NCBI GenBank assembly: GCA_965219565.1
Contig: OZ244780.1
Span: forward strand, 2,542,001 to 2,606,000
DNA: 64,000 nucleotides
Direction of reading: 5' to 3'
Origin: DAOUJI01 sp965219565
GTDB lineage: Bacteria > Chloroflexota > Dehalococcoidia > Lucifugimonadales > JAGWBF01
In this document: positions 8,202 to 16,331 of the stretch, one piece after another
How the letters are laid out: each line of letters opens with the position of its first letter
Numbering within the stretch: position 1 is the first letter of the stretch
Position numbers and translations under genes: made by a program
The notes under the pieces: model-generated
Seen by the model: only the letters and a program-made list of their open reading frames with translations
Told to the model about the DNA's origin: nothing
Databases searched by the model: none

Positions 8202-8498
8202 CTACCGACGCCTGGCCTGGCTGCTGCTGGTGCGTTCGGACCTGGCGACGTGGCCTCTGAAAGTCCTCGTGGGGGCGAACTCGCCCAGCTTGTGCCCCAC
8301 GGTGTTCTCGGTGATGTACACGGGCACGTGGCGACGTCCGTCGTGGACTCCTATGGTCAAACCGACCATGTCCGGCAGAATCGTGGACGCTCTCGACCAC
8401 GTCCTGATTACCGTGTTGAGTCCCGCGCCCTGAACGGCGAGGACTTTCTTAATCAGTTTAGGGTGTACGTAGGGGCCTTTCTTAGTGGACCGGGACAC
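8202..8498 (-). CDS. rpsS: 30S ribosomal protein S19
   Basis: S19, 98 residues, located in the 30S head. The start MSRSTKKGPYVHPKLIKKV and the GHKLGEFAPTRTFRGH motif are diagnostic. The start overlaps the rplB stop by one base. Confidence 0.97.
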   Translation of the reverse strand: MSRSTKKGPYVHPKLIKKVLAVQGAGLNTVIRTWSRASTILPDMVGLTIGVHDGRRHVPVYITENTVGHKLGEFAPTRTFRGHVARSERTSSSQARRR

Positions 8499-9325
8499 TA
8501 GCGCCTCCTCCTCTGGATTAGCCCGCTGCTCGACTTCTTCTTCCGGCGAGTCTTGAATCCCAAGGCGGGTTTGCCCCAGGGAGTTTTGGGTCCGGGCAAG
8601 CCCACGGGGGAACGGCCTTCTCCTCCGCCGTGGGGATGGTCTCTGGGGGTCATAGCCACGCCTCGCACCTGCGGCCGGCGGCCTCGGTGCCGGGTCTTTC
8701 CAGCCTTACCCAGCTTGATGTTCTTGTGGTCGGTGTTGCCGACCTGGCCCACGGTGGCCTGACATTCCACCAGCACGCGCCTTACCTCGCCTGACGGGAG
8801 CCTGATGAGCACGTACTTGTCTTCACGGGAAAGCACCTGAGCCGCCACGCCGGCGCTGCGCACCAGCTGGCCTCCACGTCCGGGAGTCACCTCCAGGTTG
8901 TGGACCATGGTGCCGGCCGGTATGTGCCGAAGGGGCAGGGTGTTTCCGGGCTTGATGTCGGCGTTGGGGCCAGACTCGATGCGGTCTCCCATCCTCAGCC
9001 CGACTGGAGCCAGGATGTAGCGCTTCTCTCCGTCGGCGTAGTTGATCAGCGCAATGCGAGCCGAACGATTAGGGTCGTACTCAACCGATACCACTTTGCC
9101 GGGGACACCAACTTTGTTGCGCTTAAAGTCGATGACCCGGTACATCCTCTTGGAACCGCCGCCCCGCCGCCGCATCGTGATTCTGCCGCTGCGGTTGCGG
9201 CCTGCGGCGTTCTTCTTGGGACTGAGCAGGGACTTCTCGGGTTTCTTGGTAGTCAGCTCCTCGAAAGAGGGAAGAGCCGCGTTTCGCGTGCCGGGAGTCT
9301 TGGGGTTGGGAATCCTAAGCGGCAT
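8498..9325 (-). CDS. rplB: 50S ribosomal protein L2
   Basis: L2, needed for subunit joining and peptidyl-transferase centre structure, 275 residues. The KNAAGRNRSGRITMRRRGGG segment and the C-terminal VRGVAMTPRDHPHGGGEGRS motif, with the functionally important histidine, are present. Order rplW-rplB-rpsS is canonical. Confidence 0.98.
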   Translation of the reverse strand: MPLRIPNPKTPGTRNAALPSFEELTTKKPEKSLLSPKKNAAGRNRSGRITMRRRGGGSKRMYRVIDFKRNKVGVPGKVVSVEYDPNRSARIALINYADGEKRYILAPVGLRMGDRIESGPNADIKPGNTLPLRHIPAGTMVHNLEVTPGRGGQLVRSAGVAAQVLSREDKYVLIRLPSGEVRRVLVECQATVGQVGNTDHKNIKLGKAGKTRHRGRRPQVRGVAMTPRDHPHGGGEGRSPVGLPGPKTPWGKPALGFKTRRKKKSSSGLIQRRRR

Positions 9326-9330
9326 TCTCT

Positions 9331-9615
9331 TTAGACCCCCTCAATCAGCTGTATTCGGTCACCTGGTCGCAGCGAAACGATGGCTTTCTTGGTGTCGGGA
9401 AGCTTCTTGTACTTAGGCCCGTACCGCTTGCGTTTCCCTCGGACCATGGAAACCTTCACGTCTATGACTTTGACGCCAAACGCTTCTTCTACGGCCCTCT
9501 TGATCTCACCCTTGGGCGCCGACCGGACCACCTTGAAGACGTACTTTCCTTCTTCTTGAAGAAGGGTGCTCTTCTCGGTGATTAGAGGTTGAATCAAGAC
9601 CTGCACCGCGGCCAT
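9331..9615 (-). CDS. rplW: 50S ribosomal protein L23
   Basis: L23, 94 residues, at the tunnel exit where SRP and trigger factor dock. The LIQPLITEKSTLLQEEGKYVF start and the GRKKRYGPKYKKLP-like end are typical (here RGKRKRYGPKYKKLP). It overlaps the rplD stop by one base. Confidence 0.96.
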   Translation of the reverse strand: MAAVQVLIQPLITEKSTLLQEEGKYVFKVVRSAPKGEIKRAVEEAFGVKVIDVKVSMVRGKRKRYGPKYKKLPDTKKAIVSLRPGDRIQLIEGV

Positions 9616-10400
9616 TACTCGTCAACCTCCTCATCCTGAACGCCGGACACTGGCTCTCCAGACTCGACAGCCGCTACGACCTCTACAGCCTCGTCAAGCT
9701 CAACGGACTCTTCCGGCTCTGGACTCTCGTCCAGAGCTGGCGGCGCCTCCAGCGTCCCTTTCTTAGGGCGCCTTACAGAGGGGGACGCCCACAACTGCTC
9801 AGCCTTGCGCATCGCGTCTAGAGTCATGACGAGCGTGTCCCTCTTGAGAAGCTGCTCGGCGGTGAGCTGGTCCACCGGCAAGGTCCACACCCTGGGCAGA
9901 TTTCTGGCGGACCTGACCATCGACTCGGCAGGACTTTCGGTGACGATTAGCGTAGAACGTCCCACTTCCAGGTTCGAAAGCAGGTCGGCCATGGACTTTG
10001 TGCTGAATCCAACGGTAATGTCATCCACCAGCGCCAGCTTGCCGCTGCGGAACTTGTCCGACAACACGCACCTCAAGGCGCCTTGACGCATCTTCTTGGG
10101 CATGTCTAGACGATGGGACCTCGGATGCGGCCCGAAGGTCACGCCTCCATGCCGCCACTGGGGAGACCTGATGCTGCCATGCCGCGCACGACCTGTGTGC
10201 TTCTGGGGCCAAGGCTTGCGTCCTCCGCCGGAGACTTGCGCCTTGGTCTTGGTCGAGTGGGTCCCTTGTCTCCGATTGGCCTGGTACATCACCATCGCCT
10301 GGTGGACCAGCGTACTGTTCATGGGGACGTTGAAGAGCCGCTCGTCGAGCTCGACGGTGTCCACCACCCTGCCTTCTGAGTTCTTCACCGTCGCCTGCAT
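9615..10400 (-). CDS. rplD: 50S ribosomal protein L4 with acidic C-terminal tail
   Basis: L4 reaches into the exit tunnel. The tunnel loop is seen as KAQVSGGGRKPWPQKHTGRA followed by SIRSPQWRHGGVTFGP. The usual length is about 205-210; this protein has 261. The extra roughly 45 C-terminal residues are rich in Glu, Asp, Pro and Val (from about EAPPALDESPEPEE onward). No L4-dependent attenuator was recognised upstream of the S10 genes. Confidence 0.96.
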   Translation of the reverse strand: MQATVKNSEGRVVDTVELDERLFNVPMNSTLVHQAMVMYQANRRQGTHSTKTKAQVSGGGRKPWPQKHTGRARHGSIRSPQWRHGGVTFGPHPRSHRLDMPKKMRQGALRCVLSDKFRSGKLALVDDITVGFSTKSMADLLSNLEVGRSTLIVTESPAESMVRSARNLPRVWTLPVDQLTAEQLLKRDTLVMTLDAMRKAEQLWASPSVRRPKKGTLEAPPALDESPEPEESVELDEAVEVVAAVESGEPVSGVQDEEVDE

Positions 10401-10405
10401 TGTAC

Positions 10406-11023
10406 CTACCGCCCGGCCTTTTTGATCAAAAGCAGACCGTTATGGGCTCCGGGGATGCCGCCTCTGAGCAAGAGGAGGTTCCTCTCGGGGTCCACCTTTA
10501 CGACTTCCAGGTTCTTGACAGTGATGCGCCGGTCCCCCATGTGGCCGGCCATCTTCTTTCCCTTAAGCACCTTGCCCGGAGTGGTCCCGGCGCCGATGGA
10601 ACCTGGCGCCCTTGCCCGGTCCGACTGGCCGTGGGTGCGGGGACCTCCGCTAAAACCCCAGCGTTTCATGACGCCCTGGAACCCTCGTCCCTTGGACCGA
10701 CCTATCACGTCAACCTTTTCACCTTCTTCAAAGAGGTCGACGTTGATCTGTTGTCCCACTTCCAAGTCGTCGACGCCGTCGACTGGGACTTCCCGCAGCC
10801 GCTTAAAGAAACCCGTCTTTTCCAGGTGGCCCCGTTCCGGCCTGTTCAGCTTCTTGGCCGTCTGAAAGCCGAGTTGGGCCGCCTGGTATCCGTCCCGTTC
10901 GACGGTCCTGACCTGGGTGATGGTGCAGGGGCCGCCCTCGATGACCGTCACCGGCTCCACCTGGCCCGACTCCCTGAACACCTGGGTCATTCCTATTTTT
11001 CGTCCGATGATTCCGCGAATCAT
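10406..11023 (-). CDS. rplC: 50S ribosomal protein L3
   Basis: L3, 205 residues, an early assembly protein near the peptidyl-transferase centre. It begins with the typical GIIGRKIGMTQVF. The central SKGRGFQGVMKRWGFSGGP segment, which holds the glutamine methylated by PrmB in other bacteria, is present. It lies 5 bp upstream of rplD. Confidence 0.97.
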   Translation of the reverse strand: MIRGIIGRKIGMTQVFRESGQVEPVTVIEGGPCTITQVRTVERDGYQAAQLGFQTAKKLNRPERGHLEKTGFFKRLREVPVDGVDDLEVGQQINVDLFEEGEKVDVIGRSKGRGFQGVMKRWGFSGGPRTHGQSDRARAPGSIGAGTTPGKVLKGKKMAGHMGDRRITVKNLEVVKVDPERNLLLLRGGIPGAHNGLLLIKKAGR

Positions 11024-11031
11024 ACCTCGTC

Positions 11032-11346
11032 CTATAGCTTGATTGAGATGTCCACACCCGCCGGAAGATTGAGGCGGGTGAGGGCGTCGATGGTCTTTGA
11101 AGTGGGGTCCACTATGTCTATGAGCCGCTTGTGCGTCCTGATTTCGAAGTGCTCCCGGGAGTCCTTGTCCACGTGGGGAGACCTTATGACGCAGAAACGC
11201 CGGATGTGGGTGGGCATCGGCACCGGCCCAACCACTTGGGCGCCGGTCCGCTCGGCGGTTTCCACGATTTGCACCGCCGACAAGTCCAGGGACTTGTGGT
11301 CGAAGGCCCTCAAAACGATTCTTACCTTCTGTCCTGTCGTAGTCAT
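11032..11346 (-). CDS. rpsJ: 30S ribosomal protein S10
   Basis: S10, 104 residues, also NusE, the partner of NusB/NusG in transcription. The VRIVLRAFDHKSLDLSA start and the THIRRFCVIRSPHVDKDSRE loop are diagnostic. It follows fusA by only 8 bp, so tuf, which normally separates the two, is absent here. Confidence 0.97.
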   Translation of the reverse strand: MTTTGQKVRIVLRAFDHKSLDLSAVQIVETAERTGAQVVGPVPMPTHIRRFCVIRSPHVDKDSREHFEIRTHKRLIDIVDPTSKTIDALTRLNLPAGVDISIKL

Positions 11347-11354
11347 TTCTTCAG

Positions 11355-13424
11355 CTAACGGCCCCTTATCACCTGCTTGAGAATGTCCTCGGACACGGGT
11401 TCATAGAAGCGGAACTCCATGGTGTAGCTCGCCCTGCCCTGGGTTACCGACCGGAGAATGGTGGTGTACTCGAAGGTCTCGGACAAAGGCATCATGGCGC
11501 GCACCACCTGTATGCCTTCCAGCCCCTCGATGTTCTTTATTTGAGCTCGCCGTGAGCTCAGGTCGCCCAGAACATCCCCCAGAAACTCGCCGGGGGTTAC
11601 GACTTCCAACTCCATGATGGGTTCGAGTAGGATGGGTTTCGCCTTGGCGACACCCTCTCGCAACGCAATGGAACCGGCTGTCCTGAAGGCCATCTCGGAC
11701 GAGTCCACGGTATGGAAGCTGCCGTCCACCAGGGTCACTTTCATGTCGATGATGGGGTATCCGGCCTTGGGGCCGTTCTGGATTGCGTCCCTGACTCCTT
11801 GCTCCACCGGGCGTATGTACTCCCTGGGTATGACGCCTCCCTGAATCTTGTCCTCGAATATAAAGCCTTGGCCGCGCTCCAGCGGCTTCAATTCCAGCCA
11901 AACGTGGCCGTACTGGCCACGGCCGCCCGTCTGACGTACGAACCGCCCCTCGGTTCTGGTGGGGGCGGTTATGGTTTCTCTGTAAGCAACCCGTGGCTTG
12001 CCTACGTTGGCGGCGACGTTGAACTCGCGTCGAATGCGGTCCACCAGCACTTCGAGGTGCAGCTCTCCCATGCCGGAGATAAGTGTCTGGCCCGTTTCCT
12101 CGTTGTACCTGACCTCGAAGGTCGGGTCCTCTTCCGCCAGCTTTCCAAGAGCTTCGGACAGTTTGTCCTGGTCGGCTCTGGTCATGGGTTCTATAGCCAC
12201 GGACAAAACGGGAGACGGGAACGTGGGCGGCTCCAGAATCACCGGAGAGTCCCTATGGGTAATTGTGTCTCCTGTGAAGGTGTTCTTCAGCCCCACGGCG
12301 GCCAGGATGTTCCCCGCGTCGGACTCAGGCACCTCTTCCCGCCGGTTGGCATGCATCTGAAGCACCCTGCCCATCCGTTCGTTCCGGTCCCTGGTCACGT
12401 TGTATACCGTCTCCCCCGACTTGACCGTGCCCGAGTAGACTCGCAAATAGACCAGCCGGCCGACGAATGGGTCAGCGGCGACTTTGAAAGCCAAGGCGGA
12501 CAGGGGGGCGTCCGGGCGAGGTTCCTGCACCACTTGTTCATCCGTCTTGGGGTGGACTCCCACCATGGGCGGAATGTCCAGCGGAGCGGGCAAGTAGTCT
12601 ATTATGCCGTCTAGAAGCGAATGGATGCCCTTGCCGCTGATGGCGGCGCCGCAAAGCACAGGCACCAAACTACCGGCTATGGTGGCTTTCCTCAAAGCGT
12701 TCTTCAGGTCCTGGGAAGGGATGTCCTCACCTTCCAGGTACCGTATCATCAGCGACTCGTCGGTCTCCACGATCTTTTCGATCATGGCCTCACGGTACTG
12801 CTCATACTTGTCCAGGTACTCTTCAGGAATGGGGCCTTCGGGCGGGGCCAGGTCCACGTCGTCATCATAGACCAGGGCAGTCCCTTCCATGAGGTCCACG
12901 ACGCCGTCGAATGCTTCGTAGGTCCTCAGGGGAAGCTGAACGGGGACGGGATTCGCCTTCAGCCTGTGGCGTATCGAGTCCACTGTGAACTCGAAGTTGG
13001 CCCCTATCCGATCCATCTTGTTGACGAAACATATCCGGGGCACTTCGTACCTGTCAGCCTGGCGCCACACCGTCTCCGACTGGGGTTGGACTCCGGCCAC
13101 GGCGTCGAGGACGACTATCCCGCCGTCCAACACCCTGAGACTCCGCTCGACTTCAGCGGTGAAGTCCACGTGACCGGGCGTGTCTATGATGTTTACTTTG
13201 TAGCCTTTCCATTGGCAGGTAGTCGCGGCGGCGGTGATGGTGATTCCCCGTTCTTTCTCCTGGGGCATCCAGTCCATGACCGTGGTGCCTTCGTCCACTC
13301 CGCCCACTCTGTGAATCCGGCCGGCAAGATACAGCGCCCTCTCCGTGACGCTTGTCTTACCCGCGTCGATGTGGGCGATGAATCCTATATTGCGAATTCT
13401 GTCTATGGCAGATGCGAGGGACAT
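11355..13424 (-). CDS. fusA: Elongation factor G
   Basis: EF-G, the translocation GTPase, 689 residues as usual. The G1 motif AHIDAGKT is at residues 17-24, with DTPGHVDF (G3) and NKMD (G4) following. The domain IV segment (GGRGQYGHVWLELKP) and C-terminal domain V are complete. It lies 62 bp downstream of rpsG and just upstream of rpsJ. Confidence 0.98.
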   Translation of the reverse strand: MSLASAIDRIRNIGFIAHIDAGKTSVTERALYLAGRIHRVGGVDEGTTVMDWMPQEKERGITITAAATTCQWKGYKVNIIDTPGHVDFTAEVERSLRVLDGGIVVLDAVAGVQPQSETVWRQADRYEVPRICFVNKMDRIGANFEFTVDSIRHRLKANPVPVQLPLRTYEAFDGVVDLMEGTALVYDDDVDLAPPEGPIPEEYLDKYEQYREAMIEKIVETDESLMIRYLEGEDIPSQDLKNALRKATIAGSLVPVLCGAAISGKGIHSLLDGIIDYLPAPLDIPPMVGVHPKTDEQVVQEPRPDAPLSALAFKVAADPFVGRLVYLRVYSGTVKSGETVYNVTRDRNERMGRVLQMHANRREEVPESDAGNILAAVGLKNTFTGDTITHRDSPVILEPPTFPSPVLSVAIEPMTRADQDKLSEALGKLAEEDPTFEVRYNEETGQTLISGMGELHLEVLVDRIRREFNVAANVGKPRVAYRETITAPTRTEGRFVRQTGGRGQYGHVWLELKPLERGQGFIFEDKIQGGVIPREYIRPVEQGVRDAIQNGPKAGYPIIDMKVTLVDGSFHTVDSSEMAFRTAGSIALREGVAKAKPILLEPIMELEVVTPGEFLGDVLGDLSSRRAQIKNIEGLEGIQVVRAMMPLSETFEYTTILRSVTQGRASYTMEFRFYEPVSEDILKQVIRGR

Positions 13425-13486
13425 GGTTTACAACCTGATTTGAATCAAGACCTCACTGACGACTAGAGCTTACCGGGCTGGGTGCG

Positions 13487-13957
13487 CTACCATCTGTAGT
13501 GAACGAAGGCCCGGTTGGCTTCAGCCATGCGGTGAAGCTCTTCTCGACGCCTGACGGCGGAACCCTCGCCTCTGGATGCCTCCAAGAGTTCCAGGGCCAG
13601 CTTCCGCCTCATGGGCATTCCCTTGCGGGCCCTGGCTCCGCGTATTATCCAGCGGATGGCCAGCGCCTCGCTGCGGGCGGCTCGCAACTCAGTGGGAACT
13701 TGGTATGTTGCCCCTCCCACCCTTCTGGGACGCACTTCCAGGAGTGGGGTGGCGTTCTTCAGAGCCTGGTCAAAGACCTCCAGTGGCGGCCTCTTTGCGT
13801 CCTGTTCTACGAGGTCCAGGGCGGCGTACACTATTCGCTGCGCAACCGTCTTCTTGCCCTTCATCATTATCTTGTTGATGAAGCGGGCAAGCTCCACGCT
13901 GCTATAGCGGGCGTCCGCCGACACAGGGCGTCGTTCTGCTCTTCTTCTTCTGGACAT
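13487..13957 (-). CDS. rpsG: 30S ribosomal protein S7
   Basis: S7, 156 residues, nucleates the 30S head. The frame is open much further upstream through the rpsL region, but the real start is the ATG at 13957 (MSRRRRAERR), which gives the family length. Conserved features are the KIMMKGKKTVAQRIVY helix and the GGATYQVPTELR motif. It lies 47 bp after rpsL. Confidence 0.97.
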   Translation of the reverse strand: MSRRRRAERRPVSADARYSSVELARFINKIMMKGKKTVAQRIVYAALDLVEQDAKRPPLEVFDQALKNATPLLEVRPRRVGGATYQVPTELRAARSEALAIRWIIRGARARKGMPMRRKLALELLEASRGEGSAVRRREELHRMAEANRAFVHYRW

Positions 13958-14004
13958 CGTTAAGGACCGATCCTGGCAAGTCTGGGGGAACAATCCGGAG
14001 CGGG

Positions 14005-14421
14005 CTAGCGCCGGCGGCGGCTGGCCCCGTACTTGCTCCGGCCGCGGCCACGGTCCTGGACGCCCTCGCAGTCGAGAGCCCCCCTGACTACGTGGTAGCG
14101 CACGCCGGGCAGGTCCTTGACCCTTCCGCCTCGTATTAGCACCACCGAGTGTTCCTGGAGGTTGTGTCCTTCTCCTCCGATGTACGCCGTGACTTCGAAA
14201 CCGTTGGTTAGCCTGACACGGGCTATTTTCCTCAGGGCTGAGTTGGGCTTCTTGGGCGTCATAGTACGCACCTGGACGCAAACGCCCCTGCGCTGAGGCG
14301 CCCCAGGCCCCCAGACCGTTCTGTTCTTGAGAGAGTTCTGCAGCCAGTGCATGGCGGGCGCCTTGGTCTTCTTGATGACCTTCTTGCGACCCTTCCGAAC
14401 CAGCTGATTTACTGTAGGCAT
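14005..14421 (-). CDS. rpsL: 30S ribosomal protein S12
   Basis: S12, 138 residues, decoding-centre protein. The start at 14421 (MPTVNQLVRKGRKK) matches the family rather than the upstream in-frame ATG at 14451. A GGGAGGGG-type ribosome-binding site precedes it. The PKKPNSALRKIARVRL loop and RGGRVKDLPGVRYH motif, sites of streptomycin-resistance changes in other bacteria, have the wild-type form. It is the first gene of the operon. Confidence 0.97.
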   Translation of the reverse strand: MPTVNQLVRKGRKKVIKKTKAPAMHWLQNSLKNRTVWGPGAPQRRGVCVQVRTMTPKKPNSALRKIARVRLTNGFEVTAYIGGEGHNLQEHSVVLIRGGRVKDLPGVRYHVVRGALDCEGVQDRGRGRSKYGASRRRR

Positions 14422-14457
14422 AAAAACCCCTCCCGGCGTCTCGGGCGACAATTGGAT

Positions 14458-14486
14458 ACTCTACCAACAAACCCAGGCGGTGTCAA
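14458..14486 (-). promoter_or_regulatory. Promoter of the str-S10-spc operon
   Basis: On the minus strand a perfect -35 TTGACA (14486-14481) is separated by 17 bp from a -10 TAGAGT (14463-14458). Transcription would begin near 14451, about 30 bases before the rpsL start. No other strong promoter was recognised further down the operon, so this element may drive all 26 genes. Confidence 0.8.
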
Positions 14487-14534
14487 CAAAATTTAGAAGC
14501 TTTTCGAAGGATGCTCCGCAGGTCCGCCGCCTGT

Positions 14535-15065
14535 TCACTTAGACAGCTTAATGGCGTTCAGCGCAACCCGTTCGCCTAGGGCCGAGGCTTGCGCCAAGTC
14601 CGCCTCTTTGATCTGGCCGGTCGCGGTAGCCCCATAGTAGGAACCCGACTGCTTCATGTCCTCGGACCAGGGCAGGCCCGCCACAATCATTCCGCCGGCC
14701 AGCATCCAGTGAATGAGACCCAGCAAAGTGAACTCCAGCCCTGAGTGGAGGCCCCTGCCAGTGGTGAACGCCGCTCCGACTTTCCCTCTCAGGGACCCGT
14801 CCTCCCAGAAATCTCCCTGGTCGTCCAGCCAGCGCTTCAGGTCGCCGGTGATCCCGCTCCAGTTGGGAGAGCCCAGGACGAGGCCGTCAGCTTCCAGCAA
14901 GTCATCCTTCTTTGCATCGGCCAACGTCCTCAGTCTGCACTCGGCTCCCGTAACCCGGGAAACACCAAGGGAAATCGCCTCAGCCAACGGCCCAATCAGG
15001 GGTCCGCGTGCGTCGTAAAGCGTCAGTATTGTGACAAAATCTTTGGACATGGGAGGGCCTGACAT
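14535..15065 (-). CDS. Flavodoxin-like NAD(P)H-dependent oxidoreductase (WrbA-like)
   Basis: A 176-residue flavodoxin-fold protein. It shows an N-terminal beta-strand (VTILTLYDARG), a GSPNWSGITGDLKRWLDD segment matching the FMN-binding GSPTxxG region of WrbA/flavodoxin-type quinone reductases, and a GLPW region. The canonical phosphate-binding SxTGNT loop is altered (YDARGPLIG), so FMN binding is inferred. An alternative start at the ATG at 15050 is equally plausible; neither has a clear ribosome-binding site. It lies just upstream of the ribosomal-operon promoter, on the same strand. Confidence 0.75.
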   Translation of the reverse strand: MSGPPMSKDFVTILTLYDARGPLIGPLAEAISLGVSRVTGAECRLRTLADAKKDDLLEADGLVLGSPNWSGITGDLKRWLDDQGDFWEDGSLRGKVGAAFTTGRGLHSGLEFTLLGLIHWMLAGGMIVAGLPWSEDMKQSGSYYGATATGQIKEADLAQASALGERVALNAIKLSK

Positions 15066-15131
15066 CCGGCGCTTGAATCTGTCCCGCGAACGACTGCCCC
15101 GGCGAAAGCCGCCGCGTTAAGGCAGCCTGGA

Positions 15132-15764
15132 CTAATTGGACCCCAGGAGAGTCTTTACTATGCGGCGTTCCAGGAGCGCTCCCAGCTCTCTCACCTGGAG
15201 CCGGCGCTCCACGTCCCCCGCAGTCACCAGGTACGCAACGCCAAGAAGCCGCCCGACGCGGAAGTCCACGACAGTTGAAGAGACTAAGCCGAAATCGCTG
15301 GTCTGGAGCGTATGCAACCCCACGGACTTGTCCGCAAAGCCGTCGAAGTCCAACTCATCCGCCCTAATCAGTTGCTGACCTCTGCCAAGGTCGCGGCCTA
15401 CGTGAGCCTTGAACTCACCCAGGAACTTGTTGGTCATCCAGCGGTCCACTTCGTCCATGTCGTTGAACAGGTGTACAACCGAGGCAGCCACTAAGTCATG
15501 CCCCTCTTCAGGAGGAGACAGGAGCCCGCGGTCGTCGGTGTTGACGAATTCGGAGAGGTATCCAGAGATGCGGCCAGTGGCCCGGATTTCCTCGGTTGTG
15601 CTCCCAGGGAAACTGTGGTCGGCCATCGTTTCGTTGTCCAACTCACCGTCACGGGCCAGTTCGAAAGCCGTCATTTCTCCAGGAAGGTCTTCCTTGGCCA
15701 AGACCATTCGGGACAGGTCGTCCGCCTGCATGTTCAGGCTGACTCTGTAAAGTAAATCCGACAA
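15132..15764 (-). CDS. Conserved-looking protein of unknown function
   Basis: 210 residues starting at a TTG codon (15764) preceded by TAGGAG at good spacing. No domain is recognised. It is soluble, mildly acidic and has no signal peptide or membrane segment. The C-terminal half (SSTVVDFRVGRLLGVAYLVT and RRLQVRELGALLERRIV) looks like a small alpha/beta domain. It is co-oriented with the flavodoxin-like gene 66 bp downstream and may form an operon with it. Confidence 0.65.
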   Translation of the reverse strand: MSDLLYRVSLNMQADDLSRMVLAKEDLPGEMTAFELARDGELDNETMADHSFPGSTTEEIRATGRISGYLSEFVNTDDRGLLSPPEEGHDLVAASVVHLFNDMDEVDRWMTNKFLGEFKAHVGRDLGRGQQLIRADELDFDGFADKSVGLHTLQTSDFGLVSSTVVDFRVGRLLGVAYLVTAGDVERRLQVRELGALLERRIVKTLLGSN

Positions 15765-15809
15765 AGCCGCTCCTACTGGAAAACGCTGAATCCTAAAAAC
15801 CTATAACCC

Positions 15810-15833
15810 GGCGGGGTTCTAACGGACCCCGCC
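15810..15833. other. GC-rich perfect hairpin between divergent genes
   Basis: GGCGGGGT (15810-15817) and ACCCCGCC (15826-15833) form a perfect 8-bp stem with an 8-base loop. It lacks a following T-tract on either strand. It lies about 45 bp upstream of the unknown minus-strand gene, so it may be an operator or a leader structure rather than a terminator. Confidence 0.4.
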
Positions 15834-16085
15834 CCGCTGGACGCCTGGTCGGGGTCAGTAAGTCTGTATACGGCGGGCAACGCCGCCACAATGAACTCAT
15901 ACATTATTATCGCCAAGCTCCATAGGCGTCAAACGCTTAAATTGGGCCCACGCCGGATCACTCCGGCTTTTAGGTTTTTCCAAAAAATAAGAAATAGATA
16001 AAAAACTCACCAAAAAAGACCACAATAGTCCTTGTACTTCATTTGTCCATGCTGCTAGCCTCAATATGATTTATTCGTGGGGTAG

Positions 16086-16200
16086 GGAGGGGGCAGCATT
16101 CTCCCCTCCGTTTCCGCAGGCTCCATGTTTGGAGTGTTCGCACGGTTGGGAAACGGGGGGTCTTCTCTGAATAAGCCCAACGCTCAATGGTGCGACAAAC
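16086..16200. ncRNA. Candidate structured RNA upstream of rsmH
   Basis: No gene lies between 15765 and 16331, but this part can fold extensively. A GGAGGGG/CCCCTCC hairpin spans 16086-16109. A long composite stem follows: GTTTG (16127-16131) with CAAAC (16196-16200), TCGCAC (16138-16143) with GTGCGA (16190-16195), and GTTGGG (16145-16150) with CCCAAC (16176-16181), separated by asymmetric bulges. The pattern of a long interrupted hairpin recalls 6S-like RNAs, but no family was recognised. It could be a leader of the rsmH-ftsA-ftsZ operon or a separate RNA on either strand. Confidence 0.4.
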
Positions 16201-16331
16201 CCATAGATTGGCAATTGCGAGGACAAAGTCGATTAGCGGGCCTTTCATCCGTGACGAATTCGTAAATGAGACGACAGCAATTGGTTAGACTAACCGGCGC
16301 CAATCCGACGTTGTCTACGGCCCCAGGCCCG

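Noticed and set aside
13958..14470. N-terminal extension of the rpsG frame to 14470
   Set aside because: It overlaps rpsL entirely and translates to nonsense; S7 starts at 13957.
16039..16248. 69-codon minus-strand ORF upstream of rsmH
   Set aside because: No ribosome-binding site or family; it overlaps the better-supported RNA-structure candidate.
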